From Phascolarctos cinereus (lineage: Eukaryota; Chordata; Mammalia; Diprotodontia; Phascolarctidae), in contig NW_018344004.1 in NCBI RefSeq assembly GCF_002099425.1, positions 5,173,501 to 5,237,500 on the forward strand: a stretch of 64,000 bases of DNA, given 5' to 3'. The position numbers were made by a program, and so were the translations under genes. The notes below the pieces were generated by a model. It ran no database searches. It saw only the letters and a program-made list of their open reading frames with translations, and was not told the origin of the DNA. Positions 1 to 9,895 of the stretch are shown one piece after another; within the stretch, counting starts at the first letter, position 1, and the number at the start of each line of letters is the position of its first letter.

Positions 1-238
1 TTTGGTAACTTTGCAACTTTGCTATTATATTTATTATTTTAAACCCCACATGTACCTTTGAAGTTAGCAGTAAAACAAACAGATTTAAAAAACTCTTAAA
101 GAAGGATTATGTGCTATTAAAAAAAAACCCTCAGAAGAACTGGGCAGAAGTAGAAACCTGCATTTCATTCTCCATGAATCTGGGAAAGAGAAGAATTCAT
201 TCCTTATGGGCTCAGTTATTACCTCCATGCAGATGGTA

Positions 239-241
<3 letters not shown>
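1..241. other. Unassigned sequence
   Basis: AT-rich DNA with no repeat, gene or RNA signal that I recognise. Confidence 0.5.

Positions 242-288
<47 letters not shown>
242..288. repeat. (CA)n microsatellite
   Basis: Uninterrupted CA dinucleotide run of about 23 units. Any reading frame through it gives only Thr-His or Val-Cys repeats, so the open frames crossing it on both strands are artefacts. Confidence 0.98.
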
Positions 289-291
<3 letters not shown>

Positions 292-295
292 CCCT

Positions 296-1170
296 AATAT
301 CTTTTTCTGAACTCCAGTCATTCATCTCCAACTACTTGGCAGACATTTTGATCCAGATGTCTGGGCAACTCGAATATGATAGATGCAGTCTATATTGGAA
401 GGGGAAATGACTCTGAAACATTATCTTCCCAATCTTCCAGGTGGCTACCTTTGATTCCTCCCTCTGTCTCTTCCCCTGAGTCCCTTAAGTTTTTTAAAAA
501 AAATATTATTGATTCTTCCTCTAGAACAGTTTGCACATCTGTCTTTCTCTGCTTACACTTAGGTCTTTATCACCTCTCACCTGGACTATTTCAGTAGCTT
601 ACTAATTGATCTCCTTGCTTCCTCTATCTCCCTCTCTCTAATCTGGCCTCAATACAACTGGCAAAATAATCTTCCTATGGCACAAGTCTGAGCATGACAC
701 TTTTCTCCCCCAAACCTTCAGTGGCTCCTTGTTTCCTCTAAGACAAGATACAAACTCCTTAGCCTGGTATTTAAGGCTCCATGGAATCTGGCTCTAATCT
801 ATCTCTATAGTTTTATTTCACATTATTGACAAATTGTGCCATCAGATGAACTCACCAAGTTCTGAAAGCTCTTCCTCCTCATCCTTGGCTGTTGAAATCT
901 CTCTTCAAGGCAAACTCAAGCCCCTTCTTAACTATATAGTTTCTTCTTGACCTTCCCAGGTATATGTAGTGGCTCCCTCCTCAATTTTTCCTAGAGTACC
1001 ATAGCTATATCTCTTTTGTTCTAGCAAATTCTACTTGCATCATGCTAATTTGGGTGGTTTTCATATTTTGTATGCTTCCCAAGGGCAGGGAATGTGTCTT
1101 TTTTCTTCTTCTATGTAACCCCAACCTTTGCATAGTGTTTTGCATATGGGTGATTAAAAAAATACTTGTG
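296..1170 (+). mobile_element. L2 LINE, 3' UTR portion to 3' end
   Basis: The sequence follows the marsupial L2 3' region in order: a 'catctccaact..ctggatgtc' block, a 'cctggactatttcagtagc' block, 'gtctgagcatgacac', 'cagtggctcctt', 'actccttagcctggtattta', then the closing 'gggcagggaatgtgtctt' block and a 'catatgggtgattaa' remnant of the 3' tail. This is noncoding LINE sequence (CR1 superfamily). The short open frame inside it (376-597) is not a gene. Confidence 0.85.
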
Positions 1171-1237
1171 GAAATAACTTTACAATAATAACCATTTTGA
1201 GAGTTTTATTAAATATATTCACCCAACATATTTATTT
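1171..1237. other. Short unassigned AT-rich stretch
   Basis: Lies between an L2 3' end and an L1 3' end. Nothing recognised. Confidence 0.4.
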
Positions 1238-1718
1238 TTTTATAAAAGGATAAAATAGTACTGTGTTGTAAGAAATGATGAGTTCAATAATTTTAGAAAA
1301 AAACATGGAAAGACTTGCCTGAAATAATGAAAAGTGAAATAAACAGAAGCAAGAGAACATTGTATGTAGTAACAGCAATATTGTTTTAAGAATGACTTTG
1401 AGAGAAGTTATTTTGTCTATTATAAATACCCAAATTAACAATAAGGACATATGAAGAAAGACACAATCTGCATTCAGAGAAAGAACTGATAAATAGAAGT
1501 ATGTATAGAATAATTATATATATATATACACCTATAGGGTGGGAGGGAAGAAAGAAAAAAAGGGAAAAAAAAGAAATTTACATGATAATTTGTTGTATAT
1601 TTGAAAGTAATAACAAGTTGTACATAATAGATTTGTAGCTTCATGTACAATCATCTTTTTATTGTACTGTTATGGAAATGTTTGTTTTATTTCACAAATA
1701 AAAAATATTTAAAAATTA
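1238..1718 (+). mobile_element. Marsupial L1 LINE, 5'-truncated 3' end
   Basis: Matches the end of L1 ORF2 and the 3' UTR of an older marsupial L1: 'gtaagaaatgatgag', 'catggaaagacttgcc', 'agaagcaagagaacattgta', 'cagagaaagaactgat', then a purine-rich block, 'gttatggaaatgtttg' and an A-rich terminus 'caaataaaaaatattt'. It carries no usable coding sequence. It is a different subfamily from the L1 end at 5812-6551, whose 3' UTR wording differs. Confidence 0.8.
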
Positions 1719-2443
1719 TAGCGCTTACAGGTATATAAAATGATAAAGATACTACTTAAAGTATTGATTTTAAATGTTGAAAATGAGGTCACCTCAAATA
1801 GTCAGAGATGGAAAAAAAAAGAAATCTATTTATCCCCAGCCAGAGGAGCAGAACACGTATATTGATGTGTTGCATATTGTAAAGAGCCAAAGGTGTTCTT
1901 TTCACTGTTATCTAGGTTTTGTTATAGTCCTAAATAAAAGGGGGAAAATCCACAAAACAATGTGTGCATTATTCTTACAGGCTCTGTTTTATTTCCTTAA
2001 ATACATCCCTCTTATCAGAATCTGATCATGCTTTTTTGTTCTCTCCTATTTCTAAATTGCTGCCCTACTTTACACTTTGAGTTCTGATTGTTTGTTCTTT
2101 TCTCTTTTGTTACATTAAAAGGTGGTCAGGTTTTGTCTTCCAGGAGTCACTTTCCATCACCAGAAACTGGATGGTGCACACAACCGGGGGCACCTCCACT
2201 AAGGTCTCCCCTTATCTACATGCTACAGCCAAGTACATCTCTTTCTCTGATGGAACTGGATTTTGAAAAAAAAAAAACCAGGTAGAGAACATGGCAATGA
2301 ATAGAGGCCAAACTGGCCGCTTCTGAAAATATATCATCCCATCATCTAAAAATGAAAAAGTGAAAAAGGTAACCTGCATTTAAAGGTACTTTCCCTGCTC
2401 AGCTTTAGAACATTACCATCTCTTGTATGAATGGGCTGGTGAT
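1719..2443. other. Unassigned sequence
   Basis: No repeat family or gene recognised in about 725 bp. Frames of up to 83 codons here have no protein-like features. Confidence 0.4.
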
Positions 2444-2444
2444 A

Positions 2445-2484
<40 letters not shown>
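2444..2484. repeat. (GAT)n microsatellite
   Basis: About 13 units of a GAT trinucleotide repeat. It directly abuts the tail end of an antisense MIR-type SINE, whose 3' tail is TTA/ATT-rich, so the array probably grew from that tail. Confidence 0.95.
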
Positions 2485-2485
<1 letters not shown>

Positions 2486-2567
2486 AATTCTAGCATTTAT
2501 ATGATGCCTTAAATTTTGCAAAGTGCTTTACAAATATTATCTAATTTTATCCTCGCAACATTCTTGG
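2486..2567 (-). mobile_element. MIR/THER-type CORE-SINE, 3' tail fragment
   Basis: Reads in antisense the tail words 'tagcatttatatgatgcc', 'gcaaagtgctttacaa', 'tatcctcgcaac'-like. It is cut at 2567 by the insertion of a MAR1 element. Confidence 0.75.
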
Positions 2568-2814
2568 CCAATGCTTGTTGTTGTTGAGTCATGTCTCACA
2601 TTTTGTGACCCCATTTGGAGTTTTCTTGGCAAAGATACTGTAATGGTTTGCCATTTTCTTCTCGAGCTCATTTTATAGATGATGAAACTGAGACAAACAG
2701 GGTTAAGTGATTTGCTTAGGGTCACATAGTAAGTGTCTGAGGTCTGATTTGAATTCAGGTCTTCCATACTCCAGGACTAGCACTCTATCCACTGTGCTAC
2801 CTAGCTACCAATGC
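2568..2814 (-). mobile_element. MAR1-type CORE-SINE with 7-bp target duplication
   Basis: Antisense SINE body 2575-2807: TTG-rich 3' end, 'gtgaccccatttgg', 'cttggcaaagatactg', 'gatgaaactgagac', 'gtgatttgcttagggtcac', B-box region 'tttgaattcaggtc' and tRNA-like head ending 'gctacctagctacc'. The 7-mer ccaatgc lies on each side (2568-2574 and 2808-2814) and is probably the target-site duplication. The tail resembles BovB/RTE LINEs, which are thought to supply the retrotransposition machinery for this family. Confidence 0.9.
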
Positions 2815-3214
2815 CAGTTACAGAGCCACAATCTTTTCTCTCTAACACTCTTATCATCTCTGCTCTTGTCTTCCCTCAGAATGAAAAAAAAATCATTTCT
2901 AATCTCACTTGCTCCTCAAAGCCTGACTTGCAATTATTCAATAGTATTTTCTTTTAATACCCTGAAGTTAAAAATATTACTCCCTCATCTAACCTCATCT
3001 ATATCATCCTATTCTTTCTTCCAAATTAATTGTTACCCCTTTCTCGCCATCTCTCCTTATTAGTTATTTTGCTTTTAATAATATTTTCACTAAATATTTT
3101 AAATCTCTTTTGCCCATCTCTGTCTTTACCTCACCCAAGTAACCTCCTCCTCAAGCTCCCACTTTTATTAAGTTCCTCTGAATTCCAATAGCACTTTGGG
3201 TGTGTACCACACTT
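2815..3214. other. Unassigned pyrimidine-rich stretch
   Basis: About 400 bp rich in C/T runs, possibly a decayed L2 segment because a recognisable L2 piece follows, but no block could be matched securely. The 118-codon frame 2707-3063 starts in an antisense SINE and is not a gene. Confidence 0.35.
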
Positions 3215-3335
3215 AAATATCTGCTCACTGTCTACTGGACCTTTTCACTTGGATATACCATTATTATCTCAAACTGAGTGGAATGCAACAACTATTTCCC
3301 CCCAAGCAGGCTCTCTCCCTTGACTTCTGACTTAT
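3215..3335 (+). mobile_element. L2 LINE fragment
   Basis: Contains 'tctactggaccttttcactt', 'ctcaaactgagtg' and 'ttcccccc..aagcaggctctctccct', which correspond to the L2 block 'ctactggacatctccacctgg ... ccccccaaacctgctct'. Confidence 0.6.
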
Positions 3336-3732
3336 AAGATGGGATTTAACAGGGAATCATGGAAAGTCTTACCTTACGGTTCCAAAAAAGTAAAGTTTAG
3401 AAGTACAATGTGGGGAGGCATGACTAGATAACAATTCAGCTGATAATAATCCGGTGGTTTTAGTGGGCTTCGTGTTCAATATCAGTCAGCTTGAAATATG
3501 CCAGCCAAGAAAGCTAGTGTGACCTTAGACTGCATCTAAGATTCAAGGAGATAGGGCCATTGCATTTTGCCCTGATGAGACCACATGTGAAGTACTACAT
3601 TCATTTCCAGGTGCCACTTTTTAAAAAGAAAGTCGATAAATTGGAGAGAGTCCAGATGAATACAATAAGGATGGTGATGGACTTCAAGTTCATGTGATTT
3701 GTAGATCAATTGAAGGGACTTGGGCCAGCTTG

Positions 3733-3991
3733 GATCAGCTAGGTGGCTGAGTTAATAAGAGTTCCTGTGCCTAGATTCAGAAAGACCTGAGTTTTAATCA
3801 GCCTCATTCACTTAACTAGCTATGTGACCATGGGTAAGTAACTGAACCTGTTTACCTGTTTCCTCTTGTGCAAAATGGGATGATGATAGCACCAACCTCC
3901 CAAGGTTGTTGTAAGGATTAAATTAAAGGTAATAATTGTAAAGTGCCTGGCACATAGTAAGCCTTATATAAATGTTAGCTATTATTACTAT
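3733..3991 (+). mobile_element. MIR-type CORE-SINE inserted in L3
   Basis: tRNA-like head 'cagctaggtggctgagtt', CORE 'actagctatgtgaccatggg', 'tgcaaaatgggatgatgata', 'gttgttgtaaggatta', and tail 'gtgcctggcacatagtaagc' ending 'gttagctattatta'. L3 sequence is recognisable on both sides, so this is a clean insertion into the older LINE. Confidence 0.85.
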
Positions 3992-4211
3992 ATTTAGCCT
4001 GAGAAAGAAAAGCCTTGAAGCTTTGAGGAGTGACGATATCATAGTTATATTCAAATGTAAGAAGAGCTGTCATTTGGAATGGGGATAAGATTTATTGTAT
4101 TTGACACCAGAAGGCAGAGTCCAAAAGTCAAAGTTGTAAAGAGGCTGATTTCAGTTCAATACTTGCTAACAATTAGGCCCATTGAATAGTAGATTGACTT
4201 CATTTATGACA

Positions 4212-4285
4212 TGGGGTGTTCCAAAAGTCTTAGTGCAGTTTTAAGCTACTAGAACTTAAAACTGTGCTGTGACTCTTGAGATATT
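4212..4285. mobile_element. Short palindromic mariner-like MITE inserted in L3
   Basis: Two arms, 'agtcttagtgcagttttaag' and an inverted degenerate copy 'acttaaaactgtgctgtgac', meet around a 'ctactag' centre. The outer motif 'gggtgttccaaaagtc' resembles termini of marsupial Tc1/mariner elements. Length (about 75 bp) and fold-back layout recall MADE1 in eutherians. L3 sequence continues on both sides. Family assignment is by memory of the terminus only. Confidence 0.6.
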
Positions 4286-4395
4286 CTGTATTTAAGCATA
4301 GGCTGGATTGTATGTTAAATAGATGCTCCCTTTTTGTATAGCTTGGACTAGATGGTCTCTGAGGTTCCTTCCAACTCTGTAATTCTATGATTGTG

Positions 4396-4560
4396 ATTTT
4401 TGGTTTCTCTCAGTAACTCATTCCTCTTCCAGGCATCTAGGTGCAAAACCTTAATCATCTTATTACTAGCTCCTTCTCTCCATATCCAATCAGTCATCAA
4501 GTCTTATTAAATCTTTCTCTATAATATCCTTTGTATATGTACCTTTAATTTCTTTCCTTC
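4396..4560 (+). mobile_element. L2 LINE fragment
   Basis: 'aaaaccttaatcatc', 'catatccaatcagtcatcaa' and 'tcttattaaatctttctct' match the L2 3' region 'acctaggtgtcatc ... catatccaatctgttgccaa'. Confidence 0.65.
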
Positions 4561-4567
4561 CATTAAT

Positions 4568-4690
4568 TCTTTCGGTTGATACTTAGTGAATTAGCATTAT
4601 CTAGGTGCATGGATAACACTGTGAGGGACTGAAGGGAATAAAAACGAAGTCCAAGAAGCAATTCCTATCATTTGGAATCTTACAATTCCT
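4568..4690 (-). mobile_element. L2 LINE 3' end, degenerate
   Basis: Antisense L2 start words are visible in decayed form: 'ttagtgaattagcat', 'ctaggtgcatggataacac', 'gtccaagaagcaattcct', 'catttggaatcttacaat'. Confidence 0.5.
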
Positions 4691-4835
4691 GCTCACATGA
4701 TTCTAACCTCCTGAAGTACAAGAGCTAGCTAGCTTTGTATTCAGAGTGCCTCCCACAATGGCTCCTTCCTCTTTTTCTTCCTCCTTTTACTACTATTTAC
4801 TACTACTAGTGACAAGTGATTTCATTGGTTTGAGG
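4691..4835. other. Unassigned sequence
   Basis: Contains a small direct repetition of 'tttactactat'. Nothing else recognised. Confidence 0.4.
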
Positions 4836-5030
4836 ACCTTATAGCTAGGAAACTCATTCTACCAATGCAGATCTCTAACTGTCCTTCAGTTTCTAATCTT
4901 AGAAGATTGCCTATGGGAATGAGAAGGCAACTGACTTGCCCAAGCTCACATAGAGAGTACGAGTCAGAGGTAAGGCCTGAACTCAGGTTTTCTTGAATAT
5001 GAACTGCACTCTATTCAGTATATATGCTGC
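4836..5030 (-). mobile_element. CORE-like SINE of uncertain family
   Basis: Antisense SINE with 'atagctaggaaactcattct', 'accaatgcagatc', 'agattgcctatggg', 'cttgcccaagctcac' and 'tgaactcaggttttctt', closing in a tRNA-like 'atatgctgcctct'. Related copies with the same 'gcctagg...gttaagtgac' layout occur at 9745, 28215, 58232 and 59758. I do not have a secure name for this family. Confidence 0.65.
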
Positions 5031-5220
5031 CTCTAAGAATGACACATAGAATTTGTTGAATTTATTTAATAAATTCTTGCTGGAGAGACAAGACACAAAT
5101 TGAAAACAAGTAAGCAATCTTTCATGAAGTGCCAAGGTAATCCTAAAGTAATTCACAGATCCATGGGGGCTAGAATTGTCAGGGAAGACCTCAGAGAGAA
5201 GATAAGACTTAAGACTCACA
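5031..5220. other. Unassigned, possibly antisense L2
   Basis: 'cagggaagacctcagagaga' is weakly like an antisense L2 block, but not enough to call. Confidence 0.3.
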
Positions 5221-5475
5221 TTTGTTGTTGTTGTTCATTGTTTTCAGTCACATCTGACTCTTCATGACCTCATTTGGGGTTTTCTGGGCAAAGATACTGG
5301 AGTCATTTGCCATTTCCTTCTCCAGCCCATTTTATAGATAAGGAAATTGAGGCAAACAGGGCTAAGTGACTTGCTAGGGTCACTAGTAAGTGTCTGAGGC
5401 CACATTTGAACTCAAGAGAGATGAGTCTTCCTGACTCCTGACCTGGCACTCTAGCCCCAAAACTACCTAACTGCA
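5221..5475 (-). mobile_element. MAR1-type CORE-SINE
   Basis: Complete antisense copy: (TTG)n, 'catgacctcatttggggtt', 'gcaaagatactggagtca', 'ccatttccttctccagccca', 'gtgacttgctagggtcac', 'tttgaactcaagag', 'gagtcttcctgactcc' and head 'aactacctaactgc'. Confidence 0.92.
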
Positions 5476-5484
5476 GATAGACTG

Positions 5485-6845
5485 ACTACCACTTCAAATA
5501 CACACCCTCATAATCTCAGGCCTAAATTATTGCAATAGCTTCTTAACTGACATATTTGCTTCTATTCTCTTTCCCCTCCAATCCAACTTATATACCACTT
5601 TCATATTTGTCTTCCTCAACTACCACTTTCATTTTGAGCTTTTCACCTTAACAACAACAGAAAAGCAAACACACAAAACTTCCAATCATTGATAATTGCC
5701 TATGGAAGAAATCTAAACTCCATAGTTTCTTATTTAAAGATCTTTATAATTTGCCCCCACCTAACTTTCTAGTTGAACTAGATTAATCTCCTGATCAGAA
5801 CACATCTGTTCCATTTTGAGAACAATTTGGAACTATGCTCAAACGGCTACAAAAATGTGCATACCCTTTGATCCAGCAACAGCACTTCTAGGGCTATATC
5901 CCAAGGAGATCAAGCAAATGGGAAAAGGACCCACACGTACAAAAATATTCATAGCAACTCTTTTTATGGTGGCAAAGAATTGGAAATTGAGAGGATGCTC
6001 TTAAATTGGGGAATGGCTGAGCAAGTTGTGGTATATGAATGTAATGGAATACTATTGTGCTATAAGAAATGATGAACAGGCTGACTTCAGAAAAACCTGG
6101 AAAGACTTATATGGTCTGATGCTGAGTGAAGTGAGCAGAACCAAGAGGACTTTGTACACAATAACAGACACGTTATGCAATGACTAATGTTGTTAAACTG
6201 AACTCTTCTCAGCATTACTAGGATCTAAGACATCTCCAGAGGCCTCGGGATGGAAAATGCTGTCCACATCCAAAGAAAGAACTATGGAAGTCGAATCGCT
6301 CTCACTTATTTTTACCTTCTGTTGAGTTTTGTTTCATCTTTCTGATGGTTCCTCCTGATGGTTTTAATTTTTACTTACAACTTCAATAATGTGAAAATAT
6401 GTTTAATGGGCATGTAAATGTAAAGCCTATATCAGATTGTGCACCATTGGGGAGGGTGAGGGGGAGGAAGGGGGAGAAAAATTTTCAACTCAAAAGCATA
6501 TGGAAGTGATTGTTGATAAATCAAAATAAATTAATAAAATTTAAAAAAAAAGAACCCATCTGTTCATAATTCCTCCAGATTGAAACTTAGCAACTTTGCT
6601 GGTTCCATTTTCTCTAGTGCCCTCCCTTCTTCTCTCCAATCATATGAATCCTACCCATCTTTCAAGGCCCATTTCAGTTTTAGCCAGTTCCATGTACACT
6701 TTACTATCCCAGCCCATGGTGAGCTTTCTTTCACCTGCATTAATAGTTTTTATTGTTCACGTCATTTATTTGCTACACAATCAAATACTATGCCTTCTGA
6801 CATTTCTAATAGTGTTACTTAACTCTTATGTAGGAAATCTTTCTG
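5485..6845 (+). mobile_element. L2 LINE 3' UTR split by an L1
   Basis: Left part (5485-5811): 'ctaaattattgcaatagctt', 'atccaacttatatacc', 'atctttataatttgcccc', 'cacctaactttctagttga'. Right part (6566-6845): 'tttcaaggcccatttcagt' and following L2-like text. The L1 at 5812-6551 lies between them, flanked by a 14-bp duplication of L2 sequence. Two frames in the right part (6580-6862) are not genes. Confidence 0.8.
5798..6565 (+). mobile_element. L1 LINE 3' end with 14-bp target duplication
   Basis: The 5'-truncated insertion spans 5812-6551. Its first part encodes the C-terminus of L1 ORF2: residues like 'TIWNYAQ', 'CIPFDPA..LLGLYPKEIKQM' and 'FIATLFMVAKNWK', followed after an in-frame stop by 'LWYMNVMEYYCAIRNDEQA' and 'TWKDLYGLMLSEVSRTKRT'. 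The 3' UTR has a G-rich tract (gaggaagggggagaaa) and an A-rich end. The 14-mer gaacacatctgttc (5798-5811) recurs with one mismatch at 6552-6565. ORF2 is broken and the element is not active. Confidence 0.95.
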
Positions 6846-6905
6846 GTTCATATCTTCCTTGAACTAAAGTTTTTTTTTTTAGTAATCTGTAATTTTGAAT
6901 ATTTG
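6846..6905. other. Unassigned with T10 run
   Basis: Short AT-rich spacer before a microsatellite. Confidence 0.4.
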
Positions 6906-6990
6906 ATATATATATATGTATGTATATATATACATATATGTATATATATGCATATATATATACATATATATATACACACACACACACACA
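6906..6990. repeat. Compound (TA)n(TATG)n(CA)n microsatellite
   Basis: Alternating TA, TATG, TACA and CA units over about 85 bp. Confidence 0.95.
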
Positions 6991-7334
6991 ATGCTAACTC
7001 ATAGCATCGGTGTTATGATTTGAAAAAGAAAGGAAAGGAATCTTGTAGACTTATTGTTTATTGTCATACCTATCTTATGAACTATGCAGTTTGTTCTCTA
7101 CTATGGACACAATATAATATTAGCTGATATTGCTTCTCTTGTGGATCTCTAGAAAATATTCCCTACCAATAGGGAGAAACTTTTAATTTAATTTGTTGCA
7201 GCTTGTCTTTCCAACTACATTGTCACCCCTTTATTATGGTGATCTCTAAATGGATTGTAAACATCGACTAAATTATGTCTCAAGCACAGGGTAAAGAACT
7301 CAGATATTTATGAAATTAATTATATGCTTCTTGT
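6991..7334. other. Unassigned sequence
   Basis: About 340 bp with no recognisable element. It precedes an L2 3' end and may be decayed L2. Confidence 0.35.
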
Positions 7335-7470
7335 ACTATTTGCTATTATTCTGTGTGCATTAATATTGTTCTACCTCGTAAGACCGTAAGCTCCTTGAGG
7401 GTAGGAACTATGTTTTAGTCTTCTGTATCCTCTACAGGATTACCACTATGTTTAGAGCAAATACATCACA
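7335..7470 (+). mobile_element. L2 LINE 3' end
   Basis: 'cgtaagctccttgagggta', 'ggaactatgttttagtcttc' and a decayed 'tttagagcaaatacat' in place of the usual 'cagtgcctggcacata'. Confidence 0.8.
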
Positions 7471-7493
7471 CAGGAATGTCATTTATTATTTCT

Positions 7494-7716
7494 AAGGCAA
7501 TAATGGTCATGTTGAGATAGCTAGATAGTGCTATGGATAGAGTGCTGGGCTTGGAGTCAGGAAGACTAATCTTCCTATGTTCAAACCCTGTTTGCCTCAG
7601 TTTCCCCATCTATAAAATGAGCTGAAATGGCAAATCACTCCAGTATCTTTGCCAAGAAAACCTCAAATGGGGTGGCAAAGAATTAGACACAATTGAACAT
7701 TAACAAGGCAATAATG
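7494..7716 (+). mobile_element. MAR1-type CORE-SINE lacking its CORE, exact 12-bp target duplication
   Basis: Body 7506-7704. The head 'agatagctagatagtg' and 'gtcaggaagactaatcttcc' runs to 'gttcaaaccctg', then jumps directly to 'tttgcctcagtttccccatc'. The usual 'cttactagctgtgtgaccctgggcaag' segment is absent. The tail 'ctccagtatctttgccaaga' is intact. The 12-mer aaggcaataatg lies at 7494-7505 and again at 7705-7716, exactly. Confidence 0.95.
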
Positions 7717-8436
7717 ACAGGCAGTTAATTCCTAAGAGAAAGTGATAGGAGACTATCCTACTAAGAATCTTTTCTATTGCTGCTCCTTTTCCTTAAGAGA
7801 ACAAAAATAATTTTTTTGTATTTTTCACAATAAAAAGAATTTGTTCACTGATGAATTACAGATATTCTGTGATGAAGTGAGACACAGGTAGCTGAGAGTG
7901 TCCTTCATGCTGTGGAACTTAGAGGGTCTGAGTGATGACCATCTCAAAATCCTGGTTGCAGAAAAATAGGGAGAGTGTCTCAACTACCCATAGGAAGGCT
8001 AGGTGTTTGGTCTTCAGAGTGTAGCAATATGATCAGGAGACTTGGTTATTTGTATTCTTATCAAATGAGAGCAACATTATTAAGATGGCTTTCAAGGACA
8101 TGCACAAGGGAATGATATTTTAGTGTGAAACTACTTTTTTGGTCAAAGAAAAAAGGAGTTGAAAAAAAGATTTAACAGTAAATGGATTTCCTAGAAAGAA
8201 AGTGTTAAGGTCATGCTGTGTTTTGATATGTCTGACTAATCTTATGTGAGGAATAGTAGAAATCAGATCTAAATATTTCTAGTGAACTACTGGTTTTGTT
8301 TTCTGTTAACAGTGTTAGAAAAGAATGAACATATCACTTTTACTTGATTATTAAAAGATAAAAATGTCTTTAAGACACACTCTATTTTCATTTTTAGGTA
8401 ATTTCAGCTCCTTTTTTGTGCTGATATCACTATTAA

Positions 8437-8438
<2 letters not shown>
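7717..8438. other. Unassigned sequence
   Basis: About 720 bp. No repeat, gene or RNA recognised. Confidence 0.4.

Positions 8439-8506
<68 letters not shown>
8439..8506. repeat. (CT)n microsatellite
   Basis: About 33 uninterrupted CT units, a pyrimidine mirror repeat of the kind that can adopt triplex (H-DNA) form. Confidence 0.98.
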
Positions 8507-8510
<4 letters not shown>

Positions 8511-8635
8511 CCTATCTATTTTTCTTGCTTTTATTGATTTTTAAAATTCCAATAATAAAAATAACAATACTCATGAATTAATGAAAGAATAATCTTTGCT
8601 AACACTTTCCTCTCACTTATAATAGGGTGTTATAT
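8507..8635. other. Unassigned sequence
   Basis: AT-rich, nothing recognised. Confidence 0.4.
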
Positions 8636-8815
8636 TGGATAGCTAGGTAGCTTTGGAAAGAGAAAAAAAGTGGGTTCAAATTGCACCCCGCACTTTCTAG
8701 CTCTGTGGCCATGCATAGTCACAACCATTCTTAGTTTAGGATAGCTCTCTAAAATTGCAACTTAGGGCTAGTTCTATTTTGACTGTCGAAGTAGTTTCAT
8801 CACCAACAACATCAC
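8636..8815 (+). mobile_element. tRNA-headed marsupial SINE, degenerate
   Basis: Head 'ggatagctaggtagctttgg', B-box region 'gggttcaaattgc', 'ctagctctgtggcc', then 'gatagctctctaaaattgca' and 'gtagtttcatcacca'. The layout matches the better copy at 21356-21600. Confidence 0.65.
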
Positions 8816-9149
8816 AAGTTCTTGACAGAGGATAAACATGTAAAACAAATGAAAGGGTTTTTTTTTAATATCAAAAGTAAAATGTTGTACACATTCTAAC
8901 CAATGTCTAGCCAATTCTCAAACATTCTGACCAAAACATTCTAAACAATATCTAATGTTTTATCCCTACAATCTAAATTATCTAACTTAAGAAAATCATA
9001 AAAATATATAAATGATTAGCTATTGCAAGGCTTAGATGAAATTGATTCATATAAAGGAAACAGAACAAGGCTAATTCTCTGAATCATTTGGCTTTCTTAC
9101 TTTTAGCATTTGAGTAAATTAGTTAACTCATAATTATCTTCTCAGCTTC
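8816..9149. repeat. Unassigned with a short degenerate internal repeat
   Basis: Between about 8890 and 8965 the words 'cattctaaccaatgtcta', 'cattctgaccaaaa' and 'cattctaaacaatatctaa' form a degenerate tandem array of three to four units. Otherwise nothing is recognised. Confidence 0.45.
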
Positions 9150-9240
9150 TCTCTCTAGTGAACTGTCTTTATTTTTATTAATTGTATCCCCAATACTTAG
9201 CACAGTGCCTGGCACATGGTAATGTTTATTGGATTGGGTT
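9150..9240 (+). mobile_element. L2 LINE 3' end
   Basis: 'attgtatccccaatacttag' and 'cacagtgcctggcacatggt' followed by 'aatgtttattggattgg', the standard L2 terminus. Confidence 0.9.
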
Positions 9241-9744
9241 AGATTGGCATGAAAATTATAAAAGCTGTGGAATTGTTAGTTAAAAGGCACATTTAATAAC
9301 AATTGTTTCTTCAAGGTACACTTGCAATTAATATAAAACTATTGTTCCTGAGCAGGAAAAAAGGCAAAATCAGAGAGCTTCCTAATGAAGCAGTGCTAGT
9401 ACATAATATCATATGCCAAATTTAACTGATTACTTCTACATCTCCAACAATAACATAGGGAGCTATTGTGCATAGTACTGACAATAAAAACTATTATCTA
9501 AGTTATTATTATAATTAATAATGTTTGTTAAAGAATCTAAATGATCCAGGTTCCATATAGCATATGTAAAATGTGTTGTTAATACTCTTGTGGCACTTCT
9601 ATTCAAAGGAAATAAAGTAGCTGAAAGGAGAAAATTCTTCGGTCCTGCTCCCTCCCTTCTACCACCATACATACCCAGCATTTGACTATAATGTGTGAAA
9701 ACTCTTTTCACTGATACAGACCGACACTGGGTTTATAATATATA
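9241..9744. other. Unassigned sequence
   Basis: About 500 bp. The 82-codon reverse frame here has no recognisable domain. Confidence 0.4.
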
Positions 9745-9895
9745 ATCTTAGAGACTTGCCTGAGGCAGTGAGAAGTTAAGTGACTTAACATAGTCACGTG
9801 TCACATAATCAGTAAGTCTCAGAACATGTACTCAGGATTTCCTGTTTCAAAAACCAGCTCACTGTAAACTTATGCCATGCTGCTTCTCAGAGATT
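9745..9895 (-). mobile_element. CORE-like SINE of uncertain family
   Basis: 'tagagacttgcctgaggcag', 'agaagttaagtgactt', 'gtctcagaacatgtactcag' and 'catgctgcttctcag' match the antisense layout of the SINE at 4836-5030. Confidence 0.65.

Larger units (their letters stand above)
3350..4395 (+). mobile_element. L3/CR1 LINE, ORF end and 3' end, interrupted twice
   Basis: CR1-type LINE remnant with its blocks in order: 'aagtcttaccttacggttc', 'gccagccaagaaagctagtg', 'agaccacatgtgaagtacta', 'ccaggtgccactttt', 'ggagagagtccagatgaa', then after a SINE 'atttagcctgagaaag', 'aagagctgtcat', 'ctaacaattag', and the terminal block 'ttggactagatggtctctga' ending 'ccttccaactctgtaattct'. It is interrupted by a MIR-type SINE (about 3733-3991) and a mariner-like MITE (4212-4285). 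The copy is old and noncoding. Confidence 0.88.
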
